A DNA stretch of 64,000 nt from Sclerotinia nivalis (taxonomy: Eukaryota > Ascomycota > Leotiomycetes > Helotiales > Sclerotiniaceae). The stretch's first letter is position 1. Each line of letters opens with the position of its first letter. Below the pieces are notes generated by a model, which worked only from the letters and a program-made list of their open reading frames with translations, had not been told where the DNA came from and did not search any database. Below are positions 24,401 to 36,191 of this stretch, in pieces. The translations under genes and the position numbers were made by a program. The stretch is from assembly GCA_029531795.1 (NCBI GenBank), contig JAPEIS010000003.1, positions 2,170,001 to 2,234,000 on the forward strand. The letters are read 5' to 3'.

Positions 24401-26743
24401 TCAAGGATTTTTTGGTAAATGATAACAGGTAGCGATCTTTCGCTAACAGATTATTCAGAGCTCAATAGTCGACACAGAATTGTAACCCTCCATCGGGTTT
24501 CTTAACAAACAGAACAAACGAAGTCGAAGCGGACGAACTCGGACGGATGAACCCTTTTTGAAGGTTCTCGAACAGCCAGTCTTTCAGAACAGTAAGCTCG
24601 TTTCGGGATATGAAATAGAAAACTCCAAATGATAGTTTGGCTCCTTCCTTCAGACAGATATCGTGGTCGTACGATCGGTGCGGAGGTAGTTTGTCGACGT
24701 TTCGCAGGGAGAATACGTCGATCCAGGATCGGAATTCCTCAAGCAAATCAGATAGAACAGAATCTTTTCTCTGGAACAGGATATCGTCAATCAGATCTAT
24801 AGTAACCTAGAACATCTTATAACCACGGTGAGCATATACTGCGCAAGCTCTCATTGATACAAATACAATGTCCTTGCTTTGAAGAGCATTCAGGCGGAAA
24901 AGCAAGTATACCAAACGGGCTTTCTCCGGGACATCCTGCAACACTTTCACACAGGATAATTGCAGCAATGTATTACAGAATTTTCGATAGAATTCATTAT
25001 CGAATCGGAATATATTAAATACGAATTCGATATGAAGATTGTGCTTCTTTAACTACATTAATCCCAGGATAATCAGATAATAAGCTAACTCAGTAATGTA
25101 AATTTTTGATCTCTTTTCATAATAATCATTGATTTGCAGATCGGCGAAAATATAACGATCCACTCGGTTTTCAAACAGTATTTTCCCATCGAACCCAATA
25201 ACTTCGAACGGGACAGGTAATTTGTATGTTGGAAGCTTGGTAGCTTCCACTCAACTTCGATCCGCAAAAGTATATCCTTCGTATCCGCTATCCACTATAG
25301 CATAAATGGGACAGGATCGATCAGGCGTCGATAGGACAATAACAAACAATATCATCAGATTTGCTCGATTGCTTGTTTCTTTAGCAAAAGATAAACCTTG
25401 AATTGCAGTGGCGGATAGATATAGTATACACAGGGCTTTCGTCTGACAACGATTTATACCAGGCAGGCTCCGTTTTCCGAATTCGGGGAGCCGAAAGGGG
25501 ACAGATTGTACAGTGACATAGCATACAGTTGAATCTAGACGAAAGACGAAACAGAGGATAGCAAAGCAAGATTGGTAAGGCTAACTCTAACTTGTATAAA
25601 ACGATTATCTGGGAACAGGCAATCTTTCACACAATGATCGGCAGACCCACAACAGAAGCATTCCCCTCGTTCGCATCTATTAATACATCTTTGGGAATTG
25701 AGATCCATTGGATCTCCAATAAGCATAATCGTAACAGGAATAGCAAATCGAACAATAGGATTCGGGGACAGAGTGGGGGTACGGTTAACAGGATTCAGGT
25801 TTTGAGTAGTAGTGCGGGATGACGGGATGATTGGGCTACAACCGGAGCTGGTCGGTTTCATCAAGTATAGATGGCGATTCTTCAATGTCTACACGAAAGC
25901 GGCGAATATATTGGTATTATCTGTAGAGGGTTCAACAGTAACAATCTAATTCTTCAGTTTACTCGATAGGGTTTGTTCTAATAGGATAACTAGGGTATTG
26001 TTGTTATTGGTTATCTTGGCTTTCAATGCTAGTCTTTGAAACTCAGTATAGAAGATATGGAATGATTGGTTTCTCTGTTTCAAATTGATCAGGAGTTTCC
26101 GGGCCTCGATTCGTTTGTTCTGGTTTCTATAAGCTTTTTCCAGTATTTACAATAGATTCTTATAATCGGTAAATTTAACAAATTGTCCTTTGATATTATA
26201 TAGTCGAATTTGTGCAGTAGTGGGTCCAGTTAATCTTCCAGTTATGTAAGTCAGGTGGGAATGCGGGGAAGTGAAGCAATCGGAATTGGTATGTATTTTA
26301 TTCTGTATTTGATCGACAAATCGATCAAGATCGATTTTTGTTTTATCAAACAATGTAGGATCAGATATCTTCTTATTCAATTGAGGTTTCGATAGAACAG
26401 GAACGGCAGTTGGAGTTGTAATAGGAGTTAGAGGCGAGGGGTCGGTTAGGTCGGTAGGGGTTGAAATAGATGGGGCAATGGGGATGGGATAGAGTTGAGT
26501 TAGATGGGTAATCAATCTATTGTTCTTCTCTTTTTATTATATAAATATAGTTTTCTCGATTTGCAGATCGAAAGTAAGCTTTTGAATTACGGATTGTAGA
26601 TTGGTTACTTTTGTTTCCATTTTTATATTGAATTCGTAAAGGGAGATGAGGTAACAATACCAGATCGCAGTATCATTGGCTACAGCAGTAACGAATTCTT
26701 CGGGGGAACCGGGCTGGCTAGGCGGGTGCGGACGGGATGACAT
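21490..26743 (-). pseudogene. gag-pol remnant of chromovirus 2
   Basis: Starts near ATG 26743 (MSSRPHPPSQPGSPEEF). Gag continues to an intact CCHC knuckle, CFCCGSADHCVKDC, near 25640. Protease-like sequence lies at about 25050-25300. RT spans about 24750-23950 (KKPDGGLQFCVDY and, near 24170, YLDDILIYS). RNase H lies near 23890-23570 (MIVETDTSNFVSVGVLSQY) and tether/IN zinc region near 22700-22900. The integrase core lies at about 22500-22200 ([26 protein letters not shown]). A C-terminal chromodomain at about 21650-21540 reads [20 protein letters not shown]. Several in-frame stops and frame changes make it non-coding today. Confidence 0.85.
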
Positions 26744-26781
26744 TGTAGAAGTGTCGGCACAGATAGGAAGGAGCTACGTAG

Positions 26782-27018
26782 TATCACGGAGGTAGCAGAT
26801 AGGATAACAGAAATCACTTTTATTGATAAAATGTAGCTCGAAGAGTTACGTTTCTATAGAAGGAACGTTTCCTTTAAATACATTTGTGTGTACTAGGGCT
26901 CCGAGCCTTAGCGCTCTTACAGGGTACGATCACCGAGCGTGCCCCGTTCGGTGCTGGATCGGATAGGTGGAGCCTACTAAAGGGGCCGGTCCAGTGGCCC
27001 GGCCCTGACCCCGTGACA
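26782..27018 (-). repeat. 5' LTR of chromovirus 2
   Basis: 237 bp partner LTR, followed by TCTAC. Confidence 0.94.
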
Positions 27019-28053
27019 TCTACCATCAGTATAATATTAATGATACAATATCCTTCCATCCCTCTCTTCTTTGGGTCCAAATTCACGAACAACTACATGC
27101 AGACTCAATCAAAATAATATTCTAAAATTATCTTTTGGCTTATTTACTAGATAGGTAGGTAGAAATAATCATCTCCTGCATGCGCAAATGAAAATCTCCA
27201 TAGATTTCTTTTGTTTGTGTTGAATACTCATACTTGCGGTAACATGCATATGTGCATATATGCATACTAGGTACATGCATATTTTCTTTCCTGAGAAGAA
27301 GATATTTAGTAGGTTGAAATTTGGAGCTTGATGCTTGATGCTTGATGTATAATTTACTAGGTTAGTACTAGATAAGTAAACATGAAACTTTTCTTTTCTT
27401 TGACTTTTTAAAGAGGGAGGGACATTCACTTCGTCAAAATCTGCAGCAGAAGTGAGTTTGAGTTTCTTATTTTTTGATTAATGACTACCTAATGTTATAT
27501 AGTATATATATATACCTATCTACATATCCATATCACTCTATAAATGCGAGAAAATAAATTTACTTTATCTAGTATTTCTTTAATCTGCTTGTGTTGTTTA
27601 GGAAAGAAAATTGAAAATTAAGTATATTTATATTTATATTTACATCTTTTGAATCAGAGTCTGAGTCAGAGTGATTGAAGCAAACGAGAGAATTCTTTTT
27701 TTGTTAAAATTACAAGAACAGAAACAAAAACAAAACAACGAAGACCCTTCAAATTCAGATTCGTGTGATGAATAAAAGATAAAGATATAAGAAAGTCCTC
27801 AGAGACGTGTTGTTATTTACACCTCTTCTTCTTTTTCTTCTTCTTCTTCTTCTTCTTCTTCTTCTTCTTCTCCCCATTACCACAAAACATTAACAGGCCA
27901 CAAAGCAAAACATATATCTTTACGAAAATACCCACAGGACAAGGCGCTCATCTCAAAATTCAATTTCACTTTTCCACATCAGAAATTCAATTTTTTTTTT
28001 TTTTTTTTCAAAGAACAGGATCAAGGTCAAGATTGAGATTGAGATCAATATTG
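27019..28053. other. Intergenic, AT-rich, with simple repeats; promoter of BTB gene
   Basis: No gene recognised. It contains a (CTT)n microsatellite at about 27826-27870 and a run of about 20 T at about 27990-28008. The pyrimidine-rich stretches just upstream of the BTB start codon are probably part of its promoter or 5' UTR. Confidence 0.5.
27826..27870. repeat. (CTT)n microsatellite
   Basis: About 14 near-perfect CTT units upstream of the BTB-domain gene. Confidence 0.92.
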
Positions 28054-29590
28054 ATGGAAGAAAAAGAACAAGAAAATAATCAGAAAATAGATGATCAACT
28101 TCTCAACGAATTCGAACAATTTGTGCAAGATTCGAGGATTATTGGGGAAGCTTTTGAGGTGGGGAATATGGATATGAATGCTAATATGAATGTTAATGTC
28201 AATGTGTCGTCGTCGTTTGAAGGGGAGGGAGTTGTGGCTGGAGATGGGGTTGGAGCTGGGGGTGGAAGTTTAAGGGGTGCTGGGGTGGGTGTGGGTGGAG
28301 TTGGGGGTTTGAATGCAGATGTGAATGAAAGTATGGATGCAAAGAGAGCGAGAAGTCAGAGTCAGAGTGATGTTGGTGGTGGGTTTGTGGGGTATGCGGG
28401 GGGTGCGAATAGAGGGATGGGTAATGGTTTTGGTGCTGGGATTGGTGCTGGTAGTGGAATCGGTAATGCGGGGTTTAGGGGAAGAGAACAGGAACTTGAG
28501 GTTAATGAGGTGGTTTTGGAGGGGCCGCTTGTGGCGTTGAAAGCGTGAGTTCCGTTCGTTCTTCTGCTGTGATGTTTGGGATTTTCCAAGGGGATGGAGA
28601 CCCGGAAGTGAAAGCAAAGGAGATGTCGCGAAACTCAAACTAATATGCTTTCGTAGATCACTACTCACAGGGCGATTTTCAGACTTGACGATCTTTCATG
28701 GTGTACGTGTTTGGAATGCGCATAAAGTGGTTGTGTGTTCGCAATCGGAGGTTTTGGAGGGAATGATTGATAACATTGGTGTTGGAAATATGGTTAGTTC
28801 TCTCTTTTCCTCACCTTCTCTTCTCTATTCCACCCAAACTCCTGATTCCCCTCCTCATACTTTACATCACTAACCCTCACATCCATAGTTCGGCACCGCC
28901 TCCAAACCCAGCATCCTCAACCTCTCCTCCTTCCCCCTCGACTCCATCACAGCCCTCATAGAATACCTCTACACATCCGCCTACTCCCTCCCCTCACCCC
29001 CAGGCGATACCTCCCCCTCAACCTCCCCCTACCTATCCGGGCCCTCCTATTCCCTCCCACTGCACGAACAAATCTTCTACGTAGCCGTGCATCTACAAAT
29101 CCCCGCTTTGGAAACCCTAGCCGCTGCCTCCTTCCGCCATACACTCAACACACAAATCTCCAACCTCGATATCTATTTCTCATCCATAAAACGCATCTAC
29201 AGCAAAACCACGGATAAAAATCCAGGATTGAGAAATGCGTTGGTGGAAGCGGCGGTGCAGGAATTAGATGAGTTTTGGGGGGATGAGGGGTTGAAAAATA
29301 GGTTTTGGGCCGTGATGAGCGAGAATAGGGAGTTTTGGGAGGGGGTGCTTAGGTTGTTGGGGAATGGTAAGGAAGTGGAGGTTAGAGAGGTGATTAGGGA
29401 AGTTAGGGTTCCGGTTGAGGTTGAGAGGGTTGTTGAGAGGGTGGTGCAGGTTGAGGCAGAGGAGAAGGAGGAGAATGAGAAAGAAAGGATTCTGTGTGCG
29501 GATTGTGGACCGAGGGAGGATGGGGAGGAGTATGAGGTTAAGTGTGTTTGTAGGGAGTGTGGGGTTGAGAGGGTACTTAGTTTTGCTTAG
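28054..29590 (+). CDS. BTB/POZ-domain protein with Gly-rich N-terminus and C-terminal CxxC pairs
   Basis: Fungal BTB/POZ protein of the kind that mediates protein-protein contacts, sometimes as a Cullin-3 adaptor; specific role unknown. Exons 28054..28544, 28657..28792 and 28889..29590 give 442 aa. Residues 1-160 are Asn/Gly/Val-rich low complexity. The BTB domain starts at about 164 with LLTGRFSDLTIFHG, continues with AHKVVVCSQSEVLEGM, and after the second intron with SFPLDSITALIEYLYTSAY. Helical, Glu/Val-rich sequence follows, and the protein ends with cysteine pairs (ILCADCGP and CVCRECG) that could bind zinc. The upstream frame is open from a TTG at 28033 but the first ATG is 28054. Introns have normal GT-AG ends and an ACTAATA branch point in the first. 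Confidence 0.82.
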
Positions 29591-32398
29591 ATTGAGAAGG
29601 GGAGTCTTGGAGATTGGTGTGATGGGTAGTGGTCGAGACGATATGAAGGGATGTAACGAATTATGTGTGGATATGAATGAGGACACTGGCGCATTGGCAC
29701 GATGGCACGATTACGAATGTATGAGAAAGAAATGCTTCATGATCTGGAAATTGGGAATAACACAAAATCGTAATAAAATAATAATAATAACTACGAAATA
29801 CGGTGATCAACTCTTAAAACTTGTAACAAATATGAAGCATCCTAAGAACGAGAAGTTAGATATCTAGATCACCTATCTATAATCCCAGACTACTAAATCG
29901 AAGAAAAGTATACAATAAAATTAATACTACTATCATATCATATCACATCACATCATCCTTGAAAAACCCAGTATTTATCTATTTATCTATTTATCTCTCT
30001 TTTGTTAATCAATACTTAGATACTTAGATACTTAGATACTTAGATAAGCTCAGAAAAGAAGAAAAGACGAAGAAGGGAAGAAAAAGAGACGGAGGGGATG
30101 AAAGAAATGGAGGGAATGAAGCGGGGTTAGGATGAAGATGAAGTGAAGATGATTTTTCTATTTCATTCGCTACATTGACAATTCGATATCCAGATAATGG
30201 TTTTGAGCGGGTGTGGGGAGATTTTGAGGATGAGAGGAGAATAGAGTGGGATGAGGAGGTTGAGGATGGGACGAGGATGAGGATGGGAGTATTCGTGGAA
30301 GATTATCTGTGGAATTGATAAGAACTACCATTCTACCTAGCTCCTGAAATGAAGAGTTAGTTAGTGCCTGGGATGGATAGAATGTATAGCTTATAAGTTA
30401 TGAGTTAGAAGTTATAATAGTATAAAATGAAATCATCATGTATTACATATAACTCTCGCAGTGCAGTGCGGCGAGAGATCTAATTCTCCGAATTACACCA
30501 CACCACACCACAGGACCCAGACAATCAACTCGAGCACATATTTCCAGGAGCTAGAGAGAGGTACTCTCGATGATTTTCTGATATTTCTCCCGAAGCGTCG
30601 AGTGTAAGGTAGATAGATACAGTACCGAAAGGATAACCAACCTTAAGCTCGAGTTTAATATAGGAATATTTGGTTCGGGGGTTATTAATTAATTAATTAA
30701 TCAAAACTTTAAATTTCGTGTACTTTGTGATCTTACTCTGTCCGAAATTGATAAAGGTAGCTGGGTGATTTTGCATTGTGGTTATAGAATAGATGTCATT
30801 GGGGAAAAAAGGAAGATAATTGATTGAATGATTGAAGAAGAATAGGTGTCTTGTCTTGTAGATATGTAATAAGCTATAAGCTATCTGCACTAAAGGTATT
30901 GCTGGACTAGGGTTCCTGTGTCTAAGGCAAAAAAAAGAGGGGGGGATAGAAAAGAGTAATTTTTCAAGCTAAAACAACTGAACAAATTATATTCTACTTC
31001 AATAGAAATTATATATATATGAAGAATAGATGTACGGGTGACAGAGTAGCCATACGGAAGGGAGAAGTTCAAAACTATAAACTTACGGAAATTAGGAGTT
31101 GAGTTTATTCCAATTTATTCAATATGCATCTGATTTCTCCAACTTTGCATTATAAAGAGACTATCATCGCAACTATGGATACTGTCTAGTATTAATGAGT
31201 ATATAGCTCTATCTACCTTCGGCCTTCCATACATACCAATTATCAAAGTCTACATGTACTCACGGCTTCAGGAGCTCCTTAGGAGCTTAGCATCCTCACA
31301 TTCGGCTTTTGTAAGATTAGATTCGGATTATAAAAAGTTACCTCCTCAATACAAATGTCTAACACGAATACTCAGTACTGTACTCAACAATCATAGAATC
31401 CTATCAAACACAAACATAAACCTCTTGAGTCATCTACAATTTTCCAAGTCCAAGTTCCCAACCCAACATAAAATAAAGAACAGGAGATCTGAAAGTTGAT
31501 ATGGTGGAACACAGATTGTTTATGAGAAATGGTTAAGAATATTCAAGTAATTATCAAGTCTAAATTCCTTGTGATTCTAGAATCGCGAAAACAATAAACT
31601 GGAGATGAAAATTTAAAGCGCAGAGTGTGTTTTTAAACAACGAGGACTGAATATTGTATTGCATCTAGCATGAAGTCGATGTCTGCCAAAGTTTCTTCTA
31701 ATCTTTGGTGGAGCTTTTGATACCTTCGGCCAAGCTATGGATTCAAGTTCATCTTCCATACACCGACTGAATGCTGCATGGTGAATCCTCTGCGCGCACC
31801 TTGGCTAAGCAATATTTACTTTCATCTCATGCTATGAATTTTCTACAGTCCCACATTTAGTTGAGGATCTAGTTTAGTGATATATCTGAACCCTCACAAG
31901 TAACATCTTCTATATTACTCACGACATAAATGGGCCTCTATTGATCCATTTACAGTACCCCTCCCTTGCCTGGAACAAACAAAAATAGGACTCCTGAGCC
32001 CAACGATTATTTGTTTGAAACAGATTGTGTAATCCTTTATCCTCGCGAAAGAAGCATACCCAAGAACAAGAAGAGCGGAATATGTGGGTATATGGGTATA
32101 TGTAGGACGGGAGGGGAGCTAGATAGTAAGTATCTTCCGGTGAAGGGAACATTTCGAGCGTGAGAGAGAAGCCGAGAAACGTGAAAGGTTTGGTTGTACC
32201 AAAAATTGGAAACCGGAGTAGAGTAGAGTATTTGGATGTGAATATTAGCGAAATAGGGTTGAGAGGAGTTGGGCATGGCCTGTGTGCAGTTGATCGGATA
32301 TAAAGTATTCCCGTCGTGGGAGTGTTTTATGCTTTCAGTGTCTGCTCTGTCTCGCACACCTCGAATGTAAGGCTCATGCCTGCCGTTATTGCTCCCTT
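29591..32398. other. Gene-poor intergenic stretch of 2.8 kb
   Basis: Between the convergent BTB and DHFR genes. It includes ATCACATC-type repeats near 29935-29957, TTTATCTA repeats near 29974-29995, and four copies of ACTTAGAT at about 30014-30045. I see no tRNA, no retroelement signature and no open frame with a recognisable product. Confidence 0.4.
30014..30045. repeat. (ACTTAGAT)4 minisatellite
   Basis: Four tandem octamers in intergenic DNA. Confidence 0.85.
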
Positions 32399-33345
32399 CT
32401 ATGATTCCTCAACCCTTTCCCACATCTCGAAGATATATTTCACACCAGCCTCCTCCTTGATACCCTCGACTTCTTCTCCTTCCCCAGTCCATTCGCGAAG
32501 TGTTTGAGTATCCGTCCTCCTCCATCCCTGCCCAGTTCCATCCTCCTTCAACTCAACTGGAAAATACGTATCACATTCAAAATCCTCCAAAATCCTCGTT
32601 AATAATATCCTCTTTGCCTCCTTTAACTCCAATGATGCCTTATATATCTGTCCTCCACCAATTATGAAAACTCTATCAATCTCTTTCTCATCCTTATTCG
32701 TATTTGTTTGTGCCCTCGATCCTAATTTCTCGAGTGCATCCGTCAAACTTGTTGCTGAATGTGCATCGGAACCGAGATCGACTTTCGAAGAATTGGATGT
32801 TTGTGTTTGACTAATCATATAATTTGTTCGGTTCGCGAGAGGGCGGAATTTAGGAGGAATTGATTCCCAGGTTTTGCGCCCCATTACTACTGCGTTTGTT
32901 TTCTGTTCAAAGATTCCTCTTGATCAGTTTATGCCCTTTCCATACCACCCCCCGAATTATCCTGGCCATACAATCCTTTCGGGAGAAGACACGTAGCAGA
33001 ACATCTTGGGGATCGCACTTGTGTCATCATCAGAGGATCTTAAGGGAGATGTCGAATTGAGGTATCGTCCCAACCCAGCGCTTACTGCTTGTTTGCATTT
33101 AATGCAAACTACACCGGAAAGTCCGAAGAGAAACAGTCCATGGAAGGTAGAAATTGAAAATAAAAGGGTAGAATAGATTATCAATTAAAACAGAGAATAC
33201 TTACTCCAGGACCAGCCCTCTTAGTAACCCTCGCAAAATAAGCCATTTCCTTTCTCAATCCCGTCCATGGAAGTCCACCTCCTTTCCCAACTCCCATTTT
33301 ATTAGTCGCAGCGACGATGAGAGTGAATTCTTTAATTGGTGCCAT
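32399..33345 (-). CDS. dfr1: Dihydrofolate reductase
   Basis: Reduces dihydrofolate to tetrahydrofolate with NADPH, feeding thymidylate and purine synthesis. Exons 33205..33345 and 32399..32902 give 214 aa, within the fungal range. Residues near the N-terminus read FTLIVAATNKMGVGKGGGLPW, then LRKEMAYFARVTKR. Exon 2 begins KTNAVVMGRKTWESIPPKFRPL and contains VFIIGGGQIYKASLEL and ECDTYFPVEL, all DHFR hallmarks (GxxxxLPW, MGRKTWESIP, IGGxxxY). The intron is long for this window (302 bp, 32903..33204), GTAAGT to CAG. The ATG at 33345 was chosen because the conserved strand begins five residues later; further in-frame ATGs lie upstream. The gap between the N-terminal half and MGRKTW is shorter than in some fungi. 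Confidence 0.93.
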
Positions 33346-33808
33346 ATTGGATGTGGTGGAATTGGTCAACATATTGAATTGGAGGAGTTGAGGATAGGAA
33401 TAATAAATGGAGGGGTTGGAGGGGTAAAATTGTGAAGTCTGGGGAAATGTGTGCACGGACCTTAGAATGCCGGTACTCGAGTCTTAGTGTATTACTAAGC
33501 TTTTGATATAACGACCTCAGCATTAACAAGCTCAAATTGACCCAAAGTTCTAGATGGACATAGATATCTGAATAAAATCATTTTTTTGGATGGAACGAAT
33601 TTTTTATATTCTAAACTAGAATTCTCCCCTTCGTACCCTCCTGGTATCTTCATACAAAATAACGCTGGATCGATGTATGTAACACCCAAGACGCTGACTT
33701 AATATTTTTGGAATCCAACTTCATGGCCATCGTCTACAAATAAGATCTCTTGGAGAAGGTTTTTTGTTCAACTTGGCTTGACTCGGAGAATGAAATGAAA
33801 AGCTTGGA
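33346..33808. other. Intergenic, DHFR to hypothetical gene
   Basis: DHFR promoter region and 3' flank of the next minus-strand gene. No supported feature. Confidence 0.4.
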
Positions 33809-34630
33809 TTATATTGGAGTTTGTGCACCGCGCCAATGGACTTCGAACAACTTATCAGCGTTGAACTGATCGCGACTGGCTGCCTCAGATTTTTTCTCTT
33901 TGCTGTTCTCTATACTTTTCATTTTAGGAGGGGCTTTTTCTGATGTTATGTTGTGAGACTGAAGAGGGCACTATTAAGTATTAGCATCTTCTACTTCATA
34001 TTTGTCATTCAAGAGTGCAAAATAATGAACTTACACTCGATAAATCCTCGCAAAATCTGCATGTTTGTTTTTCGGGGGGATTTTCCTTAGAAATTAAATC
34101 CTCAAGGCGGGCTGTTGCGAAGTACACAAGATTTGCCATTCGGATTCTTCTCTATTACTGATTAGCATCTTTCTGTGTAAGCAGTTTTTCAGTGAAATAG
34201 TCAACTCACTTCCAATCTACTCGCCCAAGCATGAACCCACTTTGATTGATTAATATCTATTTTGTATAGTTTATTTCTATTCTGAAATGATGGACTTACC
34301 TTTCTTCGAACTTTACGGTCCCCATTTTGACAACCGTCACACAAGCACTCCGGGGCTCCTCCCAATTATCAGTCATCAGCATTTGCCCGCTACATGAATC
34401 GATTCAATTTCCAATAAGATTGAACTTACCTTTAGGGCATTCTTAAATAAATCACACTTTGATACCATTTTTTCATGAAAGAAGATTTCAATTTGTCCAT
34501 CTTCTTTTACTTGAATGTCAAATGACTTCTTTCTTGCCTTGACTGATCTTGATACTTTGGGATTGTGCGTACACTTTCCCGCCCATGGCTTCCCCTTTAC
34601 CGTAGCTGCATTTTCATCCGTGCTTGCCAT
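33809..34630 (-). CDS. Hypothetical five-exon protein with CxxC motifs
   Basis: Not recognised. Five exons can be linked in one frame through GT-AG introns: 34430..34630, 34300..34347, 34210..34239, 34035..34151 and 33809..33970 (185 aa). All junctions are in phase 0. The protein starts MASTDENAATVKGKPWAGKC and contains CLCDGCQNGDRKVRRK (whole exon 2), WVHAWASRLE (whole exon 3, only 30 bp) and RFCEDLSS. It ends with a Lys/Ser-rich tail finishing HWRGAQTPI. Spaced cysteines suggest a small metal-binding protein. The weakest junction is the acceptor of the first intron (GGAG); alternatives there run into stops. An older BTB-like gene with a damaged frame is an alternative reading of exon 1. Confidence 0.5.
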
Positions 34631-35924
34631 GTCAGTATGTAATGTGGTAAGAGGAATTAAAATTAAATGATGCTGGCACAAGAATCGACTCACGGAGACA
34701 TGTTTTGTATAATGTTTGAAATGATTGCTATGGTTGGAATTCTGCTGATCTGAGAAATATGGTCGTAGATTGAGGATATGAGGAAAAATGAAGATAGGAG
34801 GAAAACTTGTCATTATATATATGTATACGGTTCTCAGTCTATGTCAAAATTGAGTTACTGACGCACCGGTCGAGAAACCGTTACTTTTTTCACACTATTG
34901 CACGACCACGTCTTATACTTTCTCTTCATTTTGTGTTCTTATTGCGTTATTCGGAGAATGTGATAAATTTGACTGGAAATCTACAATTAGGACAACTATT
35001 GATTACTAGCACCGCGTTAGTTGCTGGAAAGCGGAGCCAAATCGAGATTATGAATTGACTGTATCTATTTTCCTTCTTAGGAATCAAGAAAGTTTGATCA
35101 TGAACCTCAAACAATTATTAATAATCACTTCCTTCACGATGTACAGGAGGTATATTTTTCCAGACCGTATGGTTCACTGTACGGTTGATGGAATGCTCTG
35201 CATGACTAAAGCGTCAAGAAACTGCCAAAATACGTTCTTAGATACGCGAATATATTCTAATACTTTGCGATTTGGATGCCTTCGCCGCGTTCGATTACTA
35301 ATGTGGAGACGACCTAGAACAATCAAAGTATCGAAAAATCACAGAGCATCCCCCACGAAAATTAGGGTTACAACCTCAGTGGCTCAATTAATAGGGTTTA
35401 GAATTGGACAGTCATAATCCATTCCCCTAATTAGCATTAGCGTCCACGCTTTTTTAGCGAATTCGACCCACATAATTGATCAAATACCGATACTTGAGTT
35501 TCATAGCGCGATGGTTATGGTGGCTCTGCTAAGTTGACTCTCACGTGAACGAAATGAACTACACACCACAAACTCACTTGGCTATAATCTGACATCCAAC
35601 AAACCAAAAGACTTTGACGCTTTATTAGTACTCAATTTCGCCGTTCACCCTGGTAAGAAAGTGTATGTACTCGCATGAAACTGATTGTAAGAACACAAAC
35701 CCACAGGCGACTTCTTGTGGAACAGTCAAACATTGATGACTACAAAGATCATGCCATGGCAAATACTGCATGAAACAAGCGAGCCCTGCTAAATTTCCCC
35801 TAAGCAAAGGCTAATTTTTGATTGAGTTGAACAGAACGATTATCGAGGTCTTATGAGTGGCTAAAATACCTCTTTGCAGCTAGTCTAAAAGAAGACCATC
35901 ATTGTATTCAAAGTAGAAGAGCTT
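34631..35924. other. Intergenic, no supported gene
   Basis: 1.3 kb of AT-rich sequence with short, unconvincing open frames. No repeat family or RNA gene was recognised. Confidence 0.35.
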
Positions 35925-36191
35925 TTATAGCTTGTAGCCTTGTCTTGGAGCGCCATCCGCGAACTTCCCATTTGGTGCCTGAGGAATTAAGCGTCCGTCT
36001 ATGGCTCGAACAGTTTTTCCAAGGTGAGCTTTGATTTCCTTCATCTCGAACAACCGGGAAAGGTATCCATATTCATCATCTGCTATGCTCCTGACATTAC
36101 GGAGGTTACTTGTAGCTCACAATGCCATATGTGTGTGGATTAGTGAAAGTCGCCCTAATCTTAGTGCTCTTCCAAGAATATGCTGTGCCAT
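35925..36191 (-). pseudogene. Possible gene relic or terminal exon with one internal stop
   Basis: On the minus strand from ATG 36191 to TAA 35925 the frame is open for 89 codons except for one TGA (36117-36119), where a tryptophan codon TGG would fit. Sequence after the stop is well-behaved protein: SNLRNVRSIADDEYGYLSRL, EMKEIKAHLGKTVRAIDGRL, IPQAPNGKFADGAPRQGYKL. I do not recognise it. It may be a RIP-damaged fragment, or a real last exon whose upstream splice I could not place. Confidence 0.35.

Larger units (their letters stand above)
21225..27018 (-). mobile_element. Second Ty3/gypsy chromovirus, minus strand, inactivated
   Basis: 5794 bp LTR element in reverse orientation. LTRs of 237 bp lie at 21225..21461 and 26782..27018, and the 5 bp target-site duplication TCTAC is present at 21220-21224 and 27019-27023. 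On the minus strand each LTR starts TGTCA and ends TGATA. A purine tract (AAGAAGGGGGG on the minus strand) lies next to the 3' LTR. The domain order from right to left is gag, CCHC knuckle, protease, RT, RNase H, integrase, chromodomain. LTR differences (about two dozen) are all transitions by eye and frames contain many stops, consistent with RIP. LTR length and protein sequence differ from the first element, so it belongs to another family. Confidence 0.93.

Noticed and set aside
28270..28668. Antisense frames opposite the Gly-rich part of the BTB gene
   Set aside because: Low-complexity shadows of the Gly/Val codons; the sense exons have splice sites and a recognisable BTB domain.
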